Source: Cupriavidus oxalaticus (GTDB lineage: Bacteria > Pseudomonadota > Gammaproteobacteria > Burkholderiales > Burkholderiaceae). From it: a stretch of DNA of 64,000 nucleotides. This document shows, piece after piece, positions 8,798 through 17,228 of the stretch. Under the pieces are notes generated by a model. That model was not told where the DNA came from. It did not search any database and saw only the letters and a list, made by a program, of their open reading frames with translations. The DNA lies in NCBI RefSeq assembly GCF_004768545.1, contig NZ_CP038636.1, forward strand, positions 1,054,001 through 1,118,000. Direction: 5' to 3'. Within the stretch, counting starts at the first letter, position 1. The number at the start of each line of letters is the position of its first letter. Made by a program: the position numbers and the translations under genes.

Positions 8798-9637
8798 TCA
8801 ATGCGACATTAGAACCGGCACTGTCATCGACTGAAGCAGCGTTTTGGTGACGCCACCCAGCGCCAGTTCACGGACCCGGCTATGGCCGTACGCGCCCATG
8901 ACAATTAGGTCGGCATTCCGGTCGGCGGCGTGCGAAAGCAGTCGTTGCCCGATGTCATTCCCATCCTCGTCCGGATAGCTGCGCAGTTGCGCGTTCACGC
9001 CATGACGGGCCAGCCACTCCACCGCATACTGCGGCGGTGACAGCCACGGTCCCTTTAGCGCGCTCGACGGCGTCCATGACACCACGTCGACGGTTTCGGC
9101 ACGCTTGAGAAGTGGCAACGCGTCGTGGAGAGCGCGGGCGGCCTCTCGGCTGCCGTTCCACGCCACCAGGATAGTCTTGCCGGTGCTGGAGAACCACCCC
9201 GCGTAAGGTACGACCAGAACCGGGCGCCCGCATTCCAGGACGATGGATTCGACAAAGGCTGGTTCGGCGTACGCTTCTTCGTCGCTCGGGTCATGCTGTC
9301 CGAGGATAACGAGGTCGGCCAGATGCGCCTCTGCCTGGACGGTCGCCGCCGTGGCCCAGTCGGGTGCGAGCCATTGCGTTGTGATGACCGCCTCGTCGGT
9401 GGCATCCATTAGAGCATGACGTGCCCTTTCGCCTACCTGGTGCTGCCATTCATTGTACGAAGCGAGATAGCGGTCGCCATCGACGAGATAGCGAACGGAG
9501 GTGGGATCAGGCTTGCCAACCGCGAGCAAGCCCACCAGCCTCGACTGGAACTGCACTGCCAGTTGCGTAGCAAGGTGCAGACGCTGATACACGCGTTGGC
9601 TGGCGTCCAGGTGAACCAGGATCGTAGCGTAGTCCAT
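8798..9637 (-). CDS. tandem-domain universal stress protein
   Basis: 279 residues with two UspA folds. The start is the ATG at 9637 (MDYATILVHLD); an open frame extends further upstream but lacks family similarity. The first half has no clear ATP motif. The second half (from about residue 155) carries GAYGHSRVRELALGG, a variant of the ATP-binding loop in which the last Gly-Ser/Thr is Gly-Gly-Val-Thr. It ends TVPVLMSH, as does the tandem protein at 23199 (PVFMSH) and nearly the one at 25502 (PVLFSH). No strong Fnr box is visible in 9641-9800. Downstream it is coupled to the gene at 8506-8793. Confidence 0.9.
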   Translation of the reverse strand: MDYATILVHLDASQRVYQRLHLATQLAVQFQSRLVGLLAVGKPDPTSVRYLVDGDRYLASYNEWQHQVGERARHALMDATDEAVITTQWLAPDWATAATVQAEAHLADLVILGQHDPSDEEAYAEPAFVESIVLECGRPVLVVPYAGWFSSTGKTILVAWNGSREAARALHDALPLLKRAETVDVVSWTPSSALKGPWLSPPQYAVEWLARHGVNAQLRSYPDEDGNDIGQRLLSHAADRNADLIVMGAYGHSRVRELALGGVTKTLLQSMTVPVLMSH

Positions 9638-9806
9638 AATTGTCTCCATCTGACAAGGCCGTGACAGAAGGCGCCAGACGCCGCTCGCAATCAGCGGAGG
9701 GCAACCAGCACGCTGGCGTCTTGCTCCGATCCCACGATTATGATTGTCTCCTAAGGGTCTACAGGACCCAGCCCCTGCTGGCGTCCGCTTCTCCTGGAGG
9801 ATCCAT

Positions 9807-10061
9807 GTGACTGAAACAAGGCGATCGTACAAAGGATTTCACATTGTTCTATGCGTGCCAGACCGCATCGAACCTGGCAAGCCTTGCGGTCGCGTGGATC
9901 TCACCGCGCCCGACGGTGGTCTCGGCATTCGTTTCACGCCAGACTGGCCCAGCCCACCCGCCAGCCCGCAACAGGCCCGGGAATGGCTCTTTGCCTATGC
10001 GGCCGGCATCGTAGACTGCGAGCTCGCCGGCGGCTTTGGCATCGACCTGCACCATGACTAG
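9807..10061 (+). CDS. small hypothetical protein, GTG start
   Basis: 84 residues. The GTG at 9807 is chosen because CTCCTGGAGGA ends six bases before it. The sequence KGFHIVLCVPD with GRVDLTAPDGG suggests a small alpha/beta protein, with a helical middle (PQQAREWLFAYAAGIVD). Family not recognised. Its 3' two thirds lie antisense to a possible lipoprotein frame (9849-10256). The strong ribosome site makes me favour this frame. Confidence 0.5.
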   Translation: MTETRRSYKGFHIVLCVPDRIEPGKPCGRVDLTAPDGGLGIRFTPDWPSPPASPQQAREWLFAYAAGIVDCELAGGFGIDLHHD

Positions 10062-10256
10062 GGTGGTGCCGTGGCAGAAAAGCTCGCGTGCCGGTGCGGG
10101 ACGGCTTGGCGCAGGCGCCGCTGCGCGCGGTTTCGGTGGCCGCCAAAGATCCGGGATCGACGTACAGGCCGCGCAAAACGCAACCAGCGCGGTGGCTGCA
10201 AGGATGCACCGTCCAAGGCGGAAGGCCGTACAAGGGCTTGAAATGCGCAATGTCAT
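9849..10256 (-). CDS. possible short lipoprotein, overlaps an opposite gene
   Basis: Open frame of 135 residues from the ATG at 10256 with a lipoprotein-like N terminus (ATALVAFCAAC, Cys near residue 31) and a Pro/Ala-rich stretch (RPPKPRAAAPAPSRPAPA). From about residue 65 it is simply antisense to the better supported gene at 9807-10061, so the C-terminal half may be spurious or the gene may be a truncated relic. It starts just downstream of the DUF1488 gene on the same strand. Confidence 0.28.
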   Translation of the reverse strand: MTLRISSPCTAFRLGRCILAATALVAFCAACTSIPDLWRPPKPRAAAPAPSRPAPARELFCHGTTLVMVQVDAKAAGELAVYDAGRIGKEPFPGLLRAGGWAGPVWRETNAETTVGRGEIHATARLARFDAVWHA

Positions 10257-10269
10257 GGCAACGCCTTGA

Positions 10270-10548
10270 TCAGACCGCAAAGCGGAAATGACCGCTGTGC
10301 AGCACGATATGCTTTGCCCCAGTCATCTCGAACAGAGCCCCAGCCACCCGTTCTATGTCTTGGCGGTTGCGGAGGAATGCTGGTACCAGGTCTTCGCTGC
10401 GGTACGACCGCGCGCCAAAATGGTCTTCAAGCGCCTCGGCGGTAATCTCATAGGTTGCCGGTACTCCGTCTACCTTCACGGGGCACTGCAAGCTGGGCCC
10501 GCTCGGGCAATATTCCGGCACATCGCCGGTGAAGTCGATCGTATGCAT
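10270..10548 (-). CDS. DUF1488 family protein
   Basis: 92 residues matching the DUF1488 layout: an N-terminal strand region (VPEYCPSG ... VKVDGVPATYEITAEALEDHFG) followed by a helical AFLRNRQDIERVAGALFE. Family members are small cytosolic proteins of unknown function often found near stress genes in beta-proteobacteria. It is downstream of the universal stress gene at 10588 on the same strand (39-base gap), so likely co-transcribed. Confidence 0.72.
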   Translation of the reverse strand: MHTIDFTGDVPEYCPSGPSLQCPVKVDGVPATYEITAEALEDHFGARSYRSEDLVPAFLRNRQDIERVAGALFEMTGAKHIVLHSGHFRFAV

Positions 10549-10587
10549 GGCTGAGTCGGGTAAATCCCCTCCGAGATTGCAGTCAGG

Positions 10588-11040
10588 CTAGGCGTCTTGG
10601 GCACGGATAAGCAGGACAGGCGCGAGTGCCTCGGCGACGACCCCGCGCGCAACGCTGCCCATGACCAGGCGGCGCACGCCCCGGCGACCATGTGTGCCCA
10701 TGACGATCAGGTCGGCGCCCCAGCTGTTGGCTTCGGTGGCGATTGTGACGGCAATGTCGCCTTGAAGCATCGGCTTGCCGAGCAGCCGGGTGGCATAGCG
10801 GATGTGGCCCGCCGCCAGCCGGCTGCGCGCAGCGGCAAGTACGCTTTCGCCCGCGGTCGTGAGATCCTCCACCAGTCTCACCGGATCCAGGCCCGTCACA
10901 TCCATGAACGGACTGCGGTCGTCGACGACGTAGACGACTTCTACTTCGGCGTCGGCGGCGCGGGCAATGACCATGGCCTGCTCCAGCGCCAGCTCCGACG
11001 CTGGGCCTCCATCCATGGCGACAAGGATGCGGTGATACAT
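10588..11040 (-). CDS. universal stress protein, single UspA domain
   Basis: 150 residues from the ATG at 11040 (MYHRILVAMDGG). The ATP loop reads GTHGRRGVRRLVMGS, a full G-x2-G-x9-G-S motif, so nucleotide binding is expected. It is very similar by eye to the protein at 12270-12725, including the VYVVDD/VHVVDN strand. A perfect Fnr box is centred 92 bases upstream, and DUF1488 follows downstream. An apparent N-terminal extension to 11313 runs through the box and is unlikely. Confidence 0.93.
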   Translation of the reverse strand: MYHRILVAMDGGPASELALEQAMVIARAADAEVEVVYVVDDRSPFMDVTGLDPVRLVEDLTTAGESVLAAARSRLAAGHIRYATRLLGKPMLQGDIAVTIATEANSWGADLIVMGTHGRRGVRRLVMGSVARGVVAEALAPVLLIRAQDA

Positions 11041-11125
11041 GGCGGCGACTCCGGGAGTTTCAGGCATTGGCCCTCGTGTCCAGCCGGGGGTTGACTTCAG
11101 CGTAGGACAGCCCACACTCTCGCAA

Positions 11126-11139
11126 TTGATGCACATCAA
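11126..11139. promoter_or_regulatory. Fnr/Anr-type box, perfect
   Basis: TTGATGCACATCAA, all ten conserved positions present. Centred about 92 bases upstream of the universal stress gene at 11040 (minus strand) and 32 bases upstream of a doubtful small plus-strand frame at 11165. Confidence 0.85.
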
Positions 11140-11164
11140 GGCCCCTGCTGCGTGTTCTCTGCCA

Positions 11165-11338
11165 ATGAGCACGTCCTTTCGGTTGACCGCGCCAGGGCTG
11201 GTGCTGCTTGAGCGCGACGTGCTCAGTGGCGCGGCTGCGGCCGAGATCGATGCCTTCGCGCAGGCATTGGCCACAGCCGACGCCGTGCCTCCCCACGCTT
11301 TGGAACGTCCCATTTGGCTGTCTCCGAACCAGGCTTGA
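11165..11338 (+). CDS. doubtful 57-residue open frame
   Basis: Starts with MSTSFRLTAPG and continues with an Ala-rich helix (AAAAEIDAFAQALATADAV). There is no clear ribosome site and no family recognised. It is listed only because it lies just downstream of a perfect Fnr box and nothing else occupies the space. It may be a relic. Confidence 0.22.
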   Translation: MSTSFRLTAPGLVLLERDVLSGAAAAEIDAFAQALATADAVPPHALERPIWLSPNQA

Positions 11339-11446
11339 CGCCGCAGCTACTTGGCAGCGCTGATTGCACGGGACGGTCTGCGTCAGGCGCGTGACGGCGG
11401 GCCTGCGCTGTGAGTGCGACGGTTATCTGCGCAGGGATAATTCTCT

Positions 11447-11932
11447 TCAACGACACAGACAAACCTGGCTGGAGCAGAGTAGCCAGTCCTCTTCCAGCGT
11501 ATTCACCTGGAAACGGAACGTTATGTCCTGCGATTGGTCCGCCACGACGATGTCGCGCACCTGGTCGCGGCCTTGGTACCCCACCGTGAGCCGGTACGCG
11601 CCTTGCTTGAGGCGCATGTATAACAGCGGACCACCGGCGACAACGCGCAGCACCGGCTTGCCCTCGGCGCTGGCCACGACCACGGTAGCCCCGCTTAGCG
11701 GCTTGGCGCTCGCCGCATCGATCATGCTAAGGCGGACATTGAAGCGGGCGGCAACATCCCTCATGGCCTGCCTGCCGGCTTCGTCGTCCCTGGCGCAAGC
11801 GTAGGGGATACCCCGCTGCTCCATGATCTGCACGCGGTCTTCCGCTAGTTCCGTCGGCATCGCGCAACCCGCTGCTATCAACGCAACCAACAGTGATGAA
11901 ATCGCGATGCCCACACCTTTTGAAGTCTGCAT
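11447..11932 (-). CDS. putative lipoprotein, member B of the exported four-paralogue family
   Basis: 161 residues from the ATG at 11932, chosen over the ATG at 11947 because GGGAGGCAGG then sits at ribosome-site distance. The signal peptide ends in a lipobox (VALIAAGC, Cys near residue 23). The mature domain repeats the family pattern: a Tyr-containing first strand (GIPYACARDD), FNVRLSMIDA, ATVVVAS, GGPLLYMRLKQGAYRLTVGY and a final ITFRF strand. Its tail EEDWLLC parallels ENWLFC of the gene at 6584. Probably anchored in the outer membrane and facing the periplasm; function unknown. Confidence 0.75.
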   Translation of the reverse strand: MQTSKGVGIAISSLLVALIAAGCAMPTELAEDRVQIMEQRGIPYACARDDEAGRQAMRDVAARFNVRLSMIDAASAKPLSGATVVVASAEGKPVLRVVAGGPLLYMRLKQGAYRLTVGYQGRDQVRDIVVADQSQDITFRFQVNTLEEDWLLCSSQVCLCR

Positions 11933-12168
11933 TTGCCTGCCTCCCATTGGATTTCCATCGTCGCATGCCGGTCAGGACGGGTTCCGACGGTCGGGGTGCA
12001 TCACTATTGGGCCGATCGCGCACCAGCAGCATCGGCCGAACCGTTCCCGCAATGACATGCTCTGATATGAACCCGAGCATGGCACCCAAGTTAGCGCTCG
12101 GCGGGCGAACCGAGTTGATGCCTGTCAACGAAGCCACGCGTCGGCGTCTAATCCGGCTCAGCAATAGT

Positions 12169-12182
12169 CTGATGCACATCAA
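12169..12182. promoter_or_regulatory. Fnr/Anr-type box, one mismatch
   Basis: CTGATGCACATCAA, 9 of 10 conserved positions. Centred about 94 bases upstream of the universal stress gene starting at 12270. The N4 and right half equal those of the box at 11126. Confidence 0.75.
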
Positions 12183-12269
12183 CTTCCTGTGGTCAGGCGT
12201 ACCTAAGCTGACACCATCCGCGGAACCTATCTCTGAAGCCGCCGGATAACTCTGCCAGGAGAGATTCCC

Positions 12270-12725
12270 ATGTACCAGACCATCCTCGTTGCGATTGATG
12301 GTAGCAACTGTGGCAACCGGGCCCTTGAAGAGGCGATCCGTCTCGCGTCGCTGTGCAAGGCCAGACTTGAAATCGTCCACGTCGTCGACAACGGCTATCT
12401 GATGTACGACGTTGGCTTCTCCACGATGGCCGATCTCCGCCCTGCCCTGGTCAATGCTGGAACTGCATTGCTCTCCGAGGCCGAGGCACGAGCCCGCGGC
12501 AACGGCCTCGTGTGCAGCACACACTTAGTCAACGACATCCTTGTTGCCGGCGACATCGCCTCTGCCATCCACGCCGAAGCGCAGCGCACCCATGCGGAAT
12601 TAGTGGTGGTCGGCACCCATGGCCGGCGCGGTGTGCGCCGCCTTGTCATGGGCAGCGTAGCGGAGGGCCTGGTACGCGACGCAAAGGTGCCTGTGCTGCT
12701 GGTGCGGGCGCCTCAGGCGGATTAG
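12270..12725 (+). CDS. universal stress protein, single UspA domain
   Basis: 151 residues, MYQTILVAIDGS at the start and a complete ATP loop GTHGRRGVRRLVMGS near residues 113-127. It is the closest relative in this window of the protein at 10588-11040. CAGGAGAG precedes the start. An Fnr-type box lies upstream, and a deleted mgtA relic follows after 29 bases on the same strand, so the two probably once formed an operon. Confidence 0.93.
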   Translation: MYQTILVAIDGSNCGNRALEEAIRLASLCKARLEIVHVVDNGYLMYDVGFSTMADLRPALVNAGTALLSEAEARARGNGLVCSTHLVNDILVAGDIASAIHAEAQRTHAELVVVGTHGRRGVRRLVMGSVAEGLVRDAKVPVLLVRAPQAD

Positions 12726-12754
12726 CCTGCAGCGCGGTCGGGCGCAATATTGAG

Positions 12755-13342
12755 ATGAAAGTGAACCGGCACGGCTGCAGCGAGGCCTCCGGCCCCGACC
12801 ACGCCATCCCCCGACCAGATAGTCAAGGTGTCCCACCGAAGTCCGACGCCGCGTCCGCCGCGATTGCCCGGGCCGCGACGCACCAGGTCATCGATGTCCT
12901 CGAGTCCCTCGGGTCGGACCTCGCCGGGCTTACCGAGCCCGACGCCACTGCGCGGCTGGCCGAATGCGGCCCCAATCGTATTGCCGCTCCCACCGCTCCG
13001 CACTGGCTCGTCAGCCTGGTACGCCGGCTGCTGAGCCCAGTCAATGTCATGTTGATCCTGCTCGCTTTCCTGTCCTTGCTCTCGCAAACGCTGATTGTCC
13101 ACATCATCCGTACGCGCCAGCTGCCTTTCATCAAGAGCCTCCCGAGCCAGACACTGCTGGTCACCACGATCGCCGTCTGCATTGTCGGCGCCTGGCTACC
13201 CTACTCGCCGTTGGCAACCGCCCTTGGCATGCAGCCACTTCCCTGGGCCTACTGGCCGCTGCTTGGCGTGATCCTGCTTGGTTATGCCGCCGCAGCGTTC
13301 GCCGCGCGGCATCTGCTGGCAAGATGGATCCCTGTTGACTAA
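12755..13342 (+). pseudogene. mgtA: MgtA-type Mg2+ P-type ATPase with the whole core deleted
   Basis: 195 residues against about 900 for MgtA. The N-terminal part has the cation-ATPase N domain (LTEPDATARLAECGPNRIAA) and first helix (LSPVNVMLILLAFLSLLS). It then continues in frame at QTLIVHIIRTRQLPFI and the last helices, ending like MgtA. The actuator, phosphorylation (DKTG) and nucleotide domains are missing, so it cannot pump. The junction is around 13075-13092. The reading frame is intact across the scar, which suggests a clean deletion rather than gradual decay. Confidence 0.82.
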
Positions 13343-13357
13343 GCGTTGGCGGCGAAG

Positions 13358-14920
13358 CTACTCGATGAGAAACGGCACGTGCGCCAGCGCATAGCTGAAA
13401 GCGTAGTCTAGTTCTCCCAACGCCTGAGCATGCAGCGTGCAGAGCGGCGCGCCGGCGTCTACTGCTTCGCCGACCCGGACATGCAGTTCCAGGCCGGCTA
13501 CCTGACGACGTGGTGCGCCAGCAAGCTTGGCCACGCGTGATACATGCCGGTTGTCGATCGCCGTCACCACGCCACTACGGCTCGCGACCAGGTCGCGGCG
13601 GAATACTGCTTGCCCTGGCCGTCGAAGTCCGCCTTGCGCTTCACAAATTGCCTGGAAACGCCCCCACGCACTACCGTTCTCCAGCAAATGGCCTGCCCGT
13701 AGCAGGCCCTGCCCGGCCGGCACCCCACCACAAAACTCAAGGAGTTCGCCTGCCAGCAACAATGAGCGCTCGCGCAGCGCGGCGGGGGCCTCGGGCTGGC
13801 ACTGCAGGACCGCCAGCACGTCGAGCGCCTCCAGGGCGGGCCCCACGCCGCGTCCAACGGGCTGCGACCCGTCGGTTGGCACGATCCTGAGGTTCAGTCC
13901 AAACGCCTCGGCGACCTTCGTCATGGCGGTGTGCAGGCGCGCTAGCTTGCCGTCCTCGCGGATCTTCGCGGTCTTTCCGACCGGCACATCGATCAGCACA
14001 TGAGTCGACCCCGCTGCAACCTTCTTTGACAGGATCGAGGCGACCAGCTGCGCGTCGCTGTCGATGTCGAGCGCTCGCTCGACGCGAATCAACACGTCGT
14101 CTGCAGGACTGAGGCTGAGCGCCCCGCCCCAGACTATCGCCGCCCCGACCTGCTCGACCACGCGCCGCATTTCCGTCGCATCGAGGGTCACGCATGTGAG
14201 TGCCTCCATGACATCGGCAGTGCCAGCTGGCGAGGTGATCGCTCGCGAAGACGTCTTCGGCATCAGCAAGCCCGCCGCCGCCGCGATGGCGACGACAATG
14301 GGCGTGGTGCGGTTTCCGGGCAGTCCGCCGACACAGTGCTTGTCCGCAACCACATCGCGGTCCCAGTGCAGCCGCTGTCCGAATTTCACCATGGCGCGCG
14401 TCAGGTCGACGGTCTCGCGCAAGGTCATCCGCTCGTTGGCGCATGCGGCGAGGAAAGCCGCGATATGCACATCGGCATACCTGCCGGCACTGATATCGTC
14501 GATGATGCCGTCAAGCTGCGCGCCATCCAGGTGCGAACCATAGATCTTCGCGCGCAGTGATCGCACTGACTCCAGAGCCGGCGCATGGGTGACACGGACG
14601 ACATCGCCGGCGCGGGCCTTCAGTATCCGTGACGCGCTGAGCGACAGGCTTGCCTCGCCCGCGGCGAGCAATGGCGCACCCAACAGCGTCAGAGTAGCGA
14701 TCAGCGCATTATCGCCGATCTGTACATGCACACGCGTGTGGGCAGAGAATCCCTCCGCCCTGCAGACCGCGCAATCCGGATGCATGTAGATGACATGTTC
14801 CTGCCAGGTATCGATGTCGAGGGGCCTGAACAGCAGTGTCCCGACCTCGCGCTGCGGGTCACCGCCCGCTGCATTAGCTTGCGGGACCGGCACAGCGGAG
14901 CGCGCAGCAGGCGCATTCAT
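13358..14920 (-). CDS. AMP/thymidine phosphorylase family enzyme
   Basis: 520-residue nucleoside or nucleotide phosphorylase of the long class (AMP phosphorylase/putative thymidine phosphorylase). The extra N-terminal domain (about residues 30-110) precedes the helical and alpha/beta domains of the DeoA fold. The phosphate and substrate region reads [16 protein letters not shown], followed by [17 protein letters not shown]; a C-terminal barrel-sandwich domain ([15 protein letters not shown]) is present. It releases ribose- or deoxyribose-1-phosphate that can feed glycolysis. In archaea the class works with ribose-1,5-bisphosphate isomerase and RuBisCO, none of which is seen here. It converges on the mgtA relic with a 15-base gap and lies downstream of fnr. 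Confidence 0.87.
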   Translation of the reverse strand: MNAPAARSAVPVPQANAAGGDPQREVGTLLFRPLDIDTWQEHVIYMHPDCAVCRAEGFSAHTRVHVQIGDNALIATLTLLGAPLLAAGEASLSLSASRILKARAGDVVRVTHAPALESVRSLRAKIYGSHLDGAQLDGIIDDISAGRYADVHIAAFLAACANERMTLRETVDLTRAMVKFGQRLHWDRDVVADKHCVGGLPGNRTTPIVVAIAAAAGLLMPKTSSRAITSPAGTADVMEALTCVTLDATEMRRVVEQVGAAIVWGGALSLSPADDVLIRVERALDIDSDAQLVASILSKKVAAGSTHVLIDVPVGKTAKIREDGKLARLHTAMTKVAEAFGLNLRIVPTDGSQPVGRGVGPALEALDVLAVLQCQPEAPAALRERSLLLAGELLEFCGGVPAGQGLLRAGHLLENGSAWGRFQAICEAQGGLRRPGQAVFRRDLVASRSGVVTAIDNRHVSRVAKLAGAPRRQVAGLELHVRVGEAVDAGAPLCTLHAQALGELDYAFSYALAHVPFLIE

Positions 14921-14944
14921 CTCACAGCTGGCTCGATGCTGAGG

Positions 14945-15736
14945 CTAGCGCGCGTCCAGCGCATCGAGGTTCAGCAGCTCGACGGACTTGCCGCGCACGG
15001 CTAAAAGGCCTTCCTGCTGGAACTTGGAAAGCGTCCGGCTGACCGTTTCAAGCGTAACCCCGAGGTAGCTGCCAATGTCCTCGCGGGTCATGCGCAGGAC
15101 AAACGACGTCGCCGAATAGCCGCGCTCACGATGCCGGGCAGAAATGCTCAGCAAGAAGTTAGCAACGCGCTGCTCGGCGGACATGTTGCCCAACAGCATC
15201 ATCTGGCTCGCTTCCCTGACAATTTCGGCACTAAGCATTCTGTGAAGCTGCCGCTGCAAAGGCTTGATCTCCCGGCAAAGGGCTTCAAGCAGGTGATAGG
15301 GGATTACACAGACCACGCTGTCCTCCAGGGCAATGGCATCGGAAGTGTGAGTCTCCTCGCAAATGCCATCCATGCCGATAGCGTCGCCGGCCATGTAAAA
15401 GCCTGAGATTTGTTCCTTGCCACGCTCCGGCGTCACCATGGTCTTGAAGGAGCCGGCCCGCACTGCGTACAGGCTGCGGAACGGATCGCCGGCGCGGAAC
15501 AGCCTTTCGCCCTGCCGGATCGTACGCCAACCCTGCATCACACGGTCAAGCCGCTCTACGTCATCCGCTTCTAGGCTTGCGGCCATGCAGATATGCCGCA
15601 TCATGCAGTTGGCGCAGCGCGCCCCGGCGTTTGTTGCGGCAGGCCGGGACGCCGCCACGGGCCGCGCCGGCTCGAACGAGGCAAACGTTTCGGCCGCATC
15701 GCTAGCCGGATCGGCCTTGCCAAGCATTTCATACAT
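14945..15736 (-). CDS. fnr: Fnr-type oxygen-sensing transcription regulator
   Basis: 263 residues from the ATG at 15736, preceded by GGAGAC. Cys41, Cys44 and Cys50 (C-x2-C-x5-C) and Cys143 (VVCVIPY) match the four ligands of the oxygen-labile [4Fe-4S] cluster of E. coli FNR. A cNMP-binding-like beta roll occupies about residues 60-150, then a dimer helix, and a helix-turn-helix with LGVTLETVSRTLSKFQ, whose Glu, Ser and Arg are those that read TTGAT. It is therefore expected to bind the Fnr boxes scattered through this window. Downstream it is followed by the phosphorylase gene. Regulation of its own promoter is unclear; repeats lie 125-180 bases upstream. Confidence 0.95.
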   Translation of the reverse strand: MYEMLGKADPASDAAETFASFEPARPVAASRPAATNAGARCANCMMRHICMAASLEADDVERLDRVMQGWRTIRQGERLFRAGDPFRSLYAVRAGSFKTMVTPERGKEQISGFYMAGDAIGMDGICEETHTSDAIALEDSVVCVIPYHLLEALCREIKPLQRQLHRMLSAEIVREASQMMLLGNMSAEQRVANFLLSISARHRERGYSATSFVLRMTREDIGSYLGVTLETVSRTLSKFQQEGLLAVRGKSVELLNLDALDAR

Positions 15737-15860
15737 AGTTGTCTCCAGCCCGATGACCACCTTCGTCCCGACCCCTGCTCCCATATGGCGATGGCTGCGT
15801 CTGCGTGCGCTCCCCTCTTCTGACAGGAAGTATGGGCGGCCACCGTTTCCCCTCCTAGAA

Positions 15861-15917
15861 GGCTTCCCTGAGTTGCTTGTCAGAATTGGGGGCCATGCTG
15901 TCAGGCTTCCCTGACAG
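15861..15917. repeat. direct and inverted repeats between fnr and hsp20
   Basis: GGCTTCCCTGA occurs at 15861-15871 and again at 15904-15914. The second copy is inside a perfect inverted repeat CTGTCAGG-CTTC-CCTGACAG (15898-15917). Located 125-180 bases before fnr and 175-230 before hsp20, it could be an operator or a hairpin. The remaining bases 15737-16090 contain the Fnr-like site below and nothing else recognised. Confidence 0.55.
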
Positions 15918-16004
15918 GGGCCTGACCGCATTTCCGGAGCTTTACAGGGCGAAGGCAATCGCGTTGGCATTTGCGCACGAGTACGGCGGCAAACCGGGTC
16001 CGAC

Positions 16005-16018
16005 TTGATGCAAAACAA
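16005..16018. promoter_or_regulatory. Fnr-like box, one mismatch
   Basis: TTGATGCAAAACAA, left half perfect and right half AACAA. Centred about 80 bases upstream of the hsp20 start, the same distance as the better boxes elsewhere. Confidence 0.55.
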
Positions 16019-16090
16019 ATCGAAGCGCCCCCCGCTTGCCAAAGTGAAAGCACCCGGCCCGCACCGCGGCCGCTTCTTCAGGAGACTACG

Positions 16091-16513
16091 ATGAGCAACA
16101 TCCGGCGCTATGACCCGTTCTCGATCGAACCGCTTGGCGACATGCTGCAAGGCGTGTTTCGCAACCTTCGGCTTGGCCCCGACTCGGAACTGCCCTTCAA
16201 GGTCGACGTAACTGAATCTGATGTGAGCTATGCCATCACCGCCGACTTGCCGGGGGTGAAGAAGGAAGATATCAGCGTCAGTGTGGATCGCGGCACGGTC
16301 ATGATCACCGCCAAGCTGGAGAAGGCCTCCGAGGTCAAGGAAGGAGATCGGGTGATCCGGCAGGAGCGCTACAGCGGTTCCATGCAGCGAGCCTTCACAC
16401 TGGACGGCAACATCGATACAGATAAGATCGATGCCAGCTTCCAGGACGGCGTGCTGCGTGTCGTGCTGCCCAAGAAGGACGCGTCGCCGCAGCAGCGCGT
16501 GACGATCCGCTGA
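16091..16513 (+). CDS. small heat shock protein, Hsp20/alpha-crystallin
   Basis: 140 residues. A short N-terminal arm (RRYDPFSIEPL) precedes the alpha-crystallin domain (about 36-130), with the signature ITADLPGVKKEDISV and the closing strands FQDGVLRVVLPKK. The C-terminal tail ends RVTIR, an I-x-I/V-like oligomer anchor. It acts as an ATP-independent holdase in the cytosol. CAGGAGAC precedes the ATG. It heads a run of plus-strand genes (CBS, BON, acyl-CoA synthetase) that may form one stress transcript; gaps of 25 to 225 bases allow internal promoters. Confidence 0.95.
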   Translation: MSNIRRYDPFSIEPLGDMLQGVFRNLRLGPDSELPFKVDVTESDVSYAITADLPGVKKEDISVSVDRGTVMITAKLEKASEVKEGDRVIRQERYSGSMQRAFTLDGNIDTDKIDASFQDGVLRVVLPKKDASPQQRVTIR

Positions 16514-16538
16514 ACCGACGCGAAATCAGGAGAGAGCC

Positions 16539-17003
16539 ATGCGGGTTCAGGATATTTGCTCGGCCAAGGCCGTTCACGTGCCACTGTCTTGCACGCTGCA
16601 GGAAGCTGCGGTGCAGATGCGGGACCGGCATGTGGGTGCGCTGATCGTCACGGAGAACTCCCCGTCCGGTACGCGAGCGATTGGCATGGTCACCGACCGG
16701 GACATGGTCATCGATGCAACGGCCAGTGGTGCGGATCCGTGCCGCACCGAGGTGATTGACGTGATGACACGCGGCCTGGTCGCCATCTCCCGGGACGCCG
16801 CCGTTGCAGAGGCAATCGAGCTGATGCTGTCGCACGGCGTCAGGCGCCTGGCCGTGCTCGACGGCGAAGCAGTGAGCGGCGTGATCTCGCTCGATGATCT
16901 GCTCGGCGCGTTGGCCGCCGACTGGGGCATGATCGCTTCGCTCATTCGCAACGAGCAACAACGGGAATGTTCAGACAGCATCCAATCAGCGTTGCACGCC
17001 TAG
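16539..17003 (+). CDS. tandem CBS-domain protein
   Basis: 154 residues made up of two CBS motifs (about 5-65 and 73-130), which form an adenine-nucleotide-binding Bateman module without an attached enzyme. Clear signs are MRDRHVGALIV, GMVTDRDMVI, MLSHGVRRLAVLD and GVISLDDLL. AGGAGAG precedes the ATG. Such stand-alone CBS proteins commonly accompany Hsp20, BON and universal stress genes. Likely an energy-charge sensor with an unknown partner. Confidence 0.92.
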   Translation: MRVQDICSAKAVHVPLSCTLQEAAVQMRDRHVGALIVTENSPSGTRAIGMVTDRDMVIDATASGADPCRTEVIDVMTRGLVAISRDAAVAEAIELMLSHGVRRLAVLDGEAVSGVISLDDLLGALAADWGMIASLIRNEQQRECSDSIQSALHA

Positions 17004-17031
17004 TGCGGCATACGCCATGACTTGACCAAAA

Positions 17032-17049
17032 GGCGCCGCTTGCGGCGCC
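17032..17049. terminator. GC-rich hairpin after the CBS gene
   Basis: GGCGCCGC-TT-GCGGCGCC, a perfect 8-base-pair stem. The plus-strand side is not followed by Ts, while four Ts follow on the minus strand, so it is not a textbook terminator for the gene upstream. It may still stabilise or attenuate the transcript. Confidence 0.45.
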
Positions 17050-17228
17050 CGTGTCTTGCGGACCATGATGAAAACGGACCATCAGATTCAGTCGCCAGCG
17101 GAGCGCCGCGCGGCTGACGGGGCGGTGTGGTCCGCCCCGGCATCTCGGCAGTGATTGACCACATCGAAACCAGGCCCTGACCGACCTCCAGGCGGCAGGC
17201 GCACGGCGAAAAACAAGGATGAAGCAAT

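Noticed and set aside
10588..11313. Longer form of the universal stress gene
   Set aside because: The extra 90 residues would read through the Fnr box and resemble no stress protein; the ATG at 11040 fits the family.
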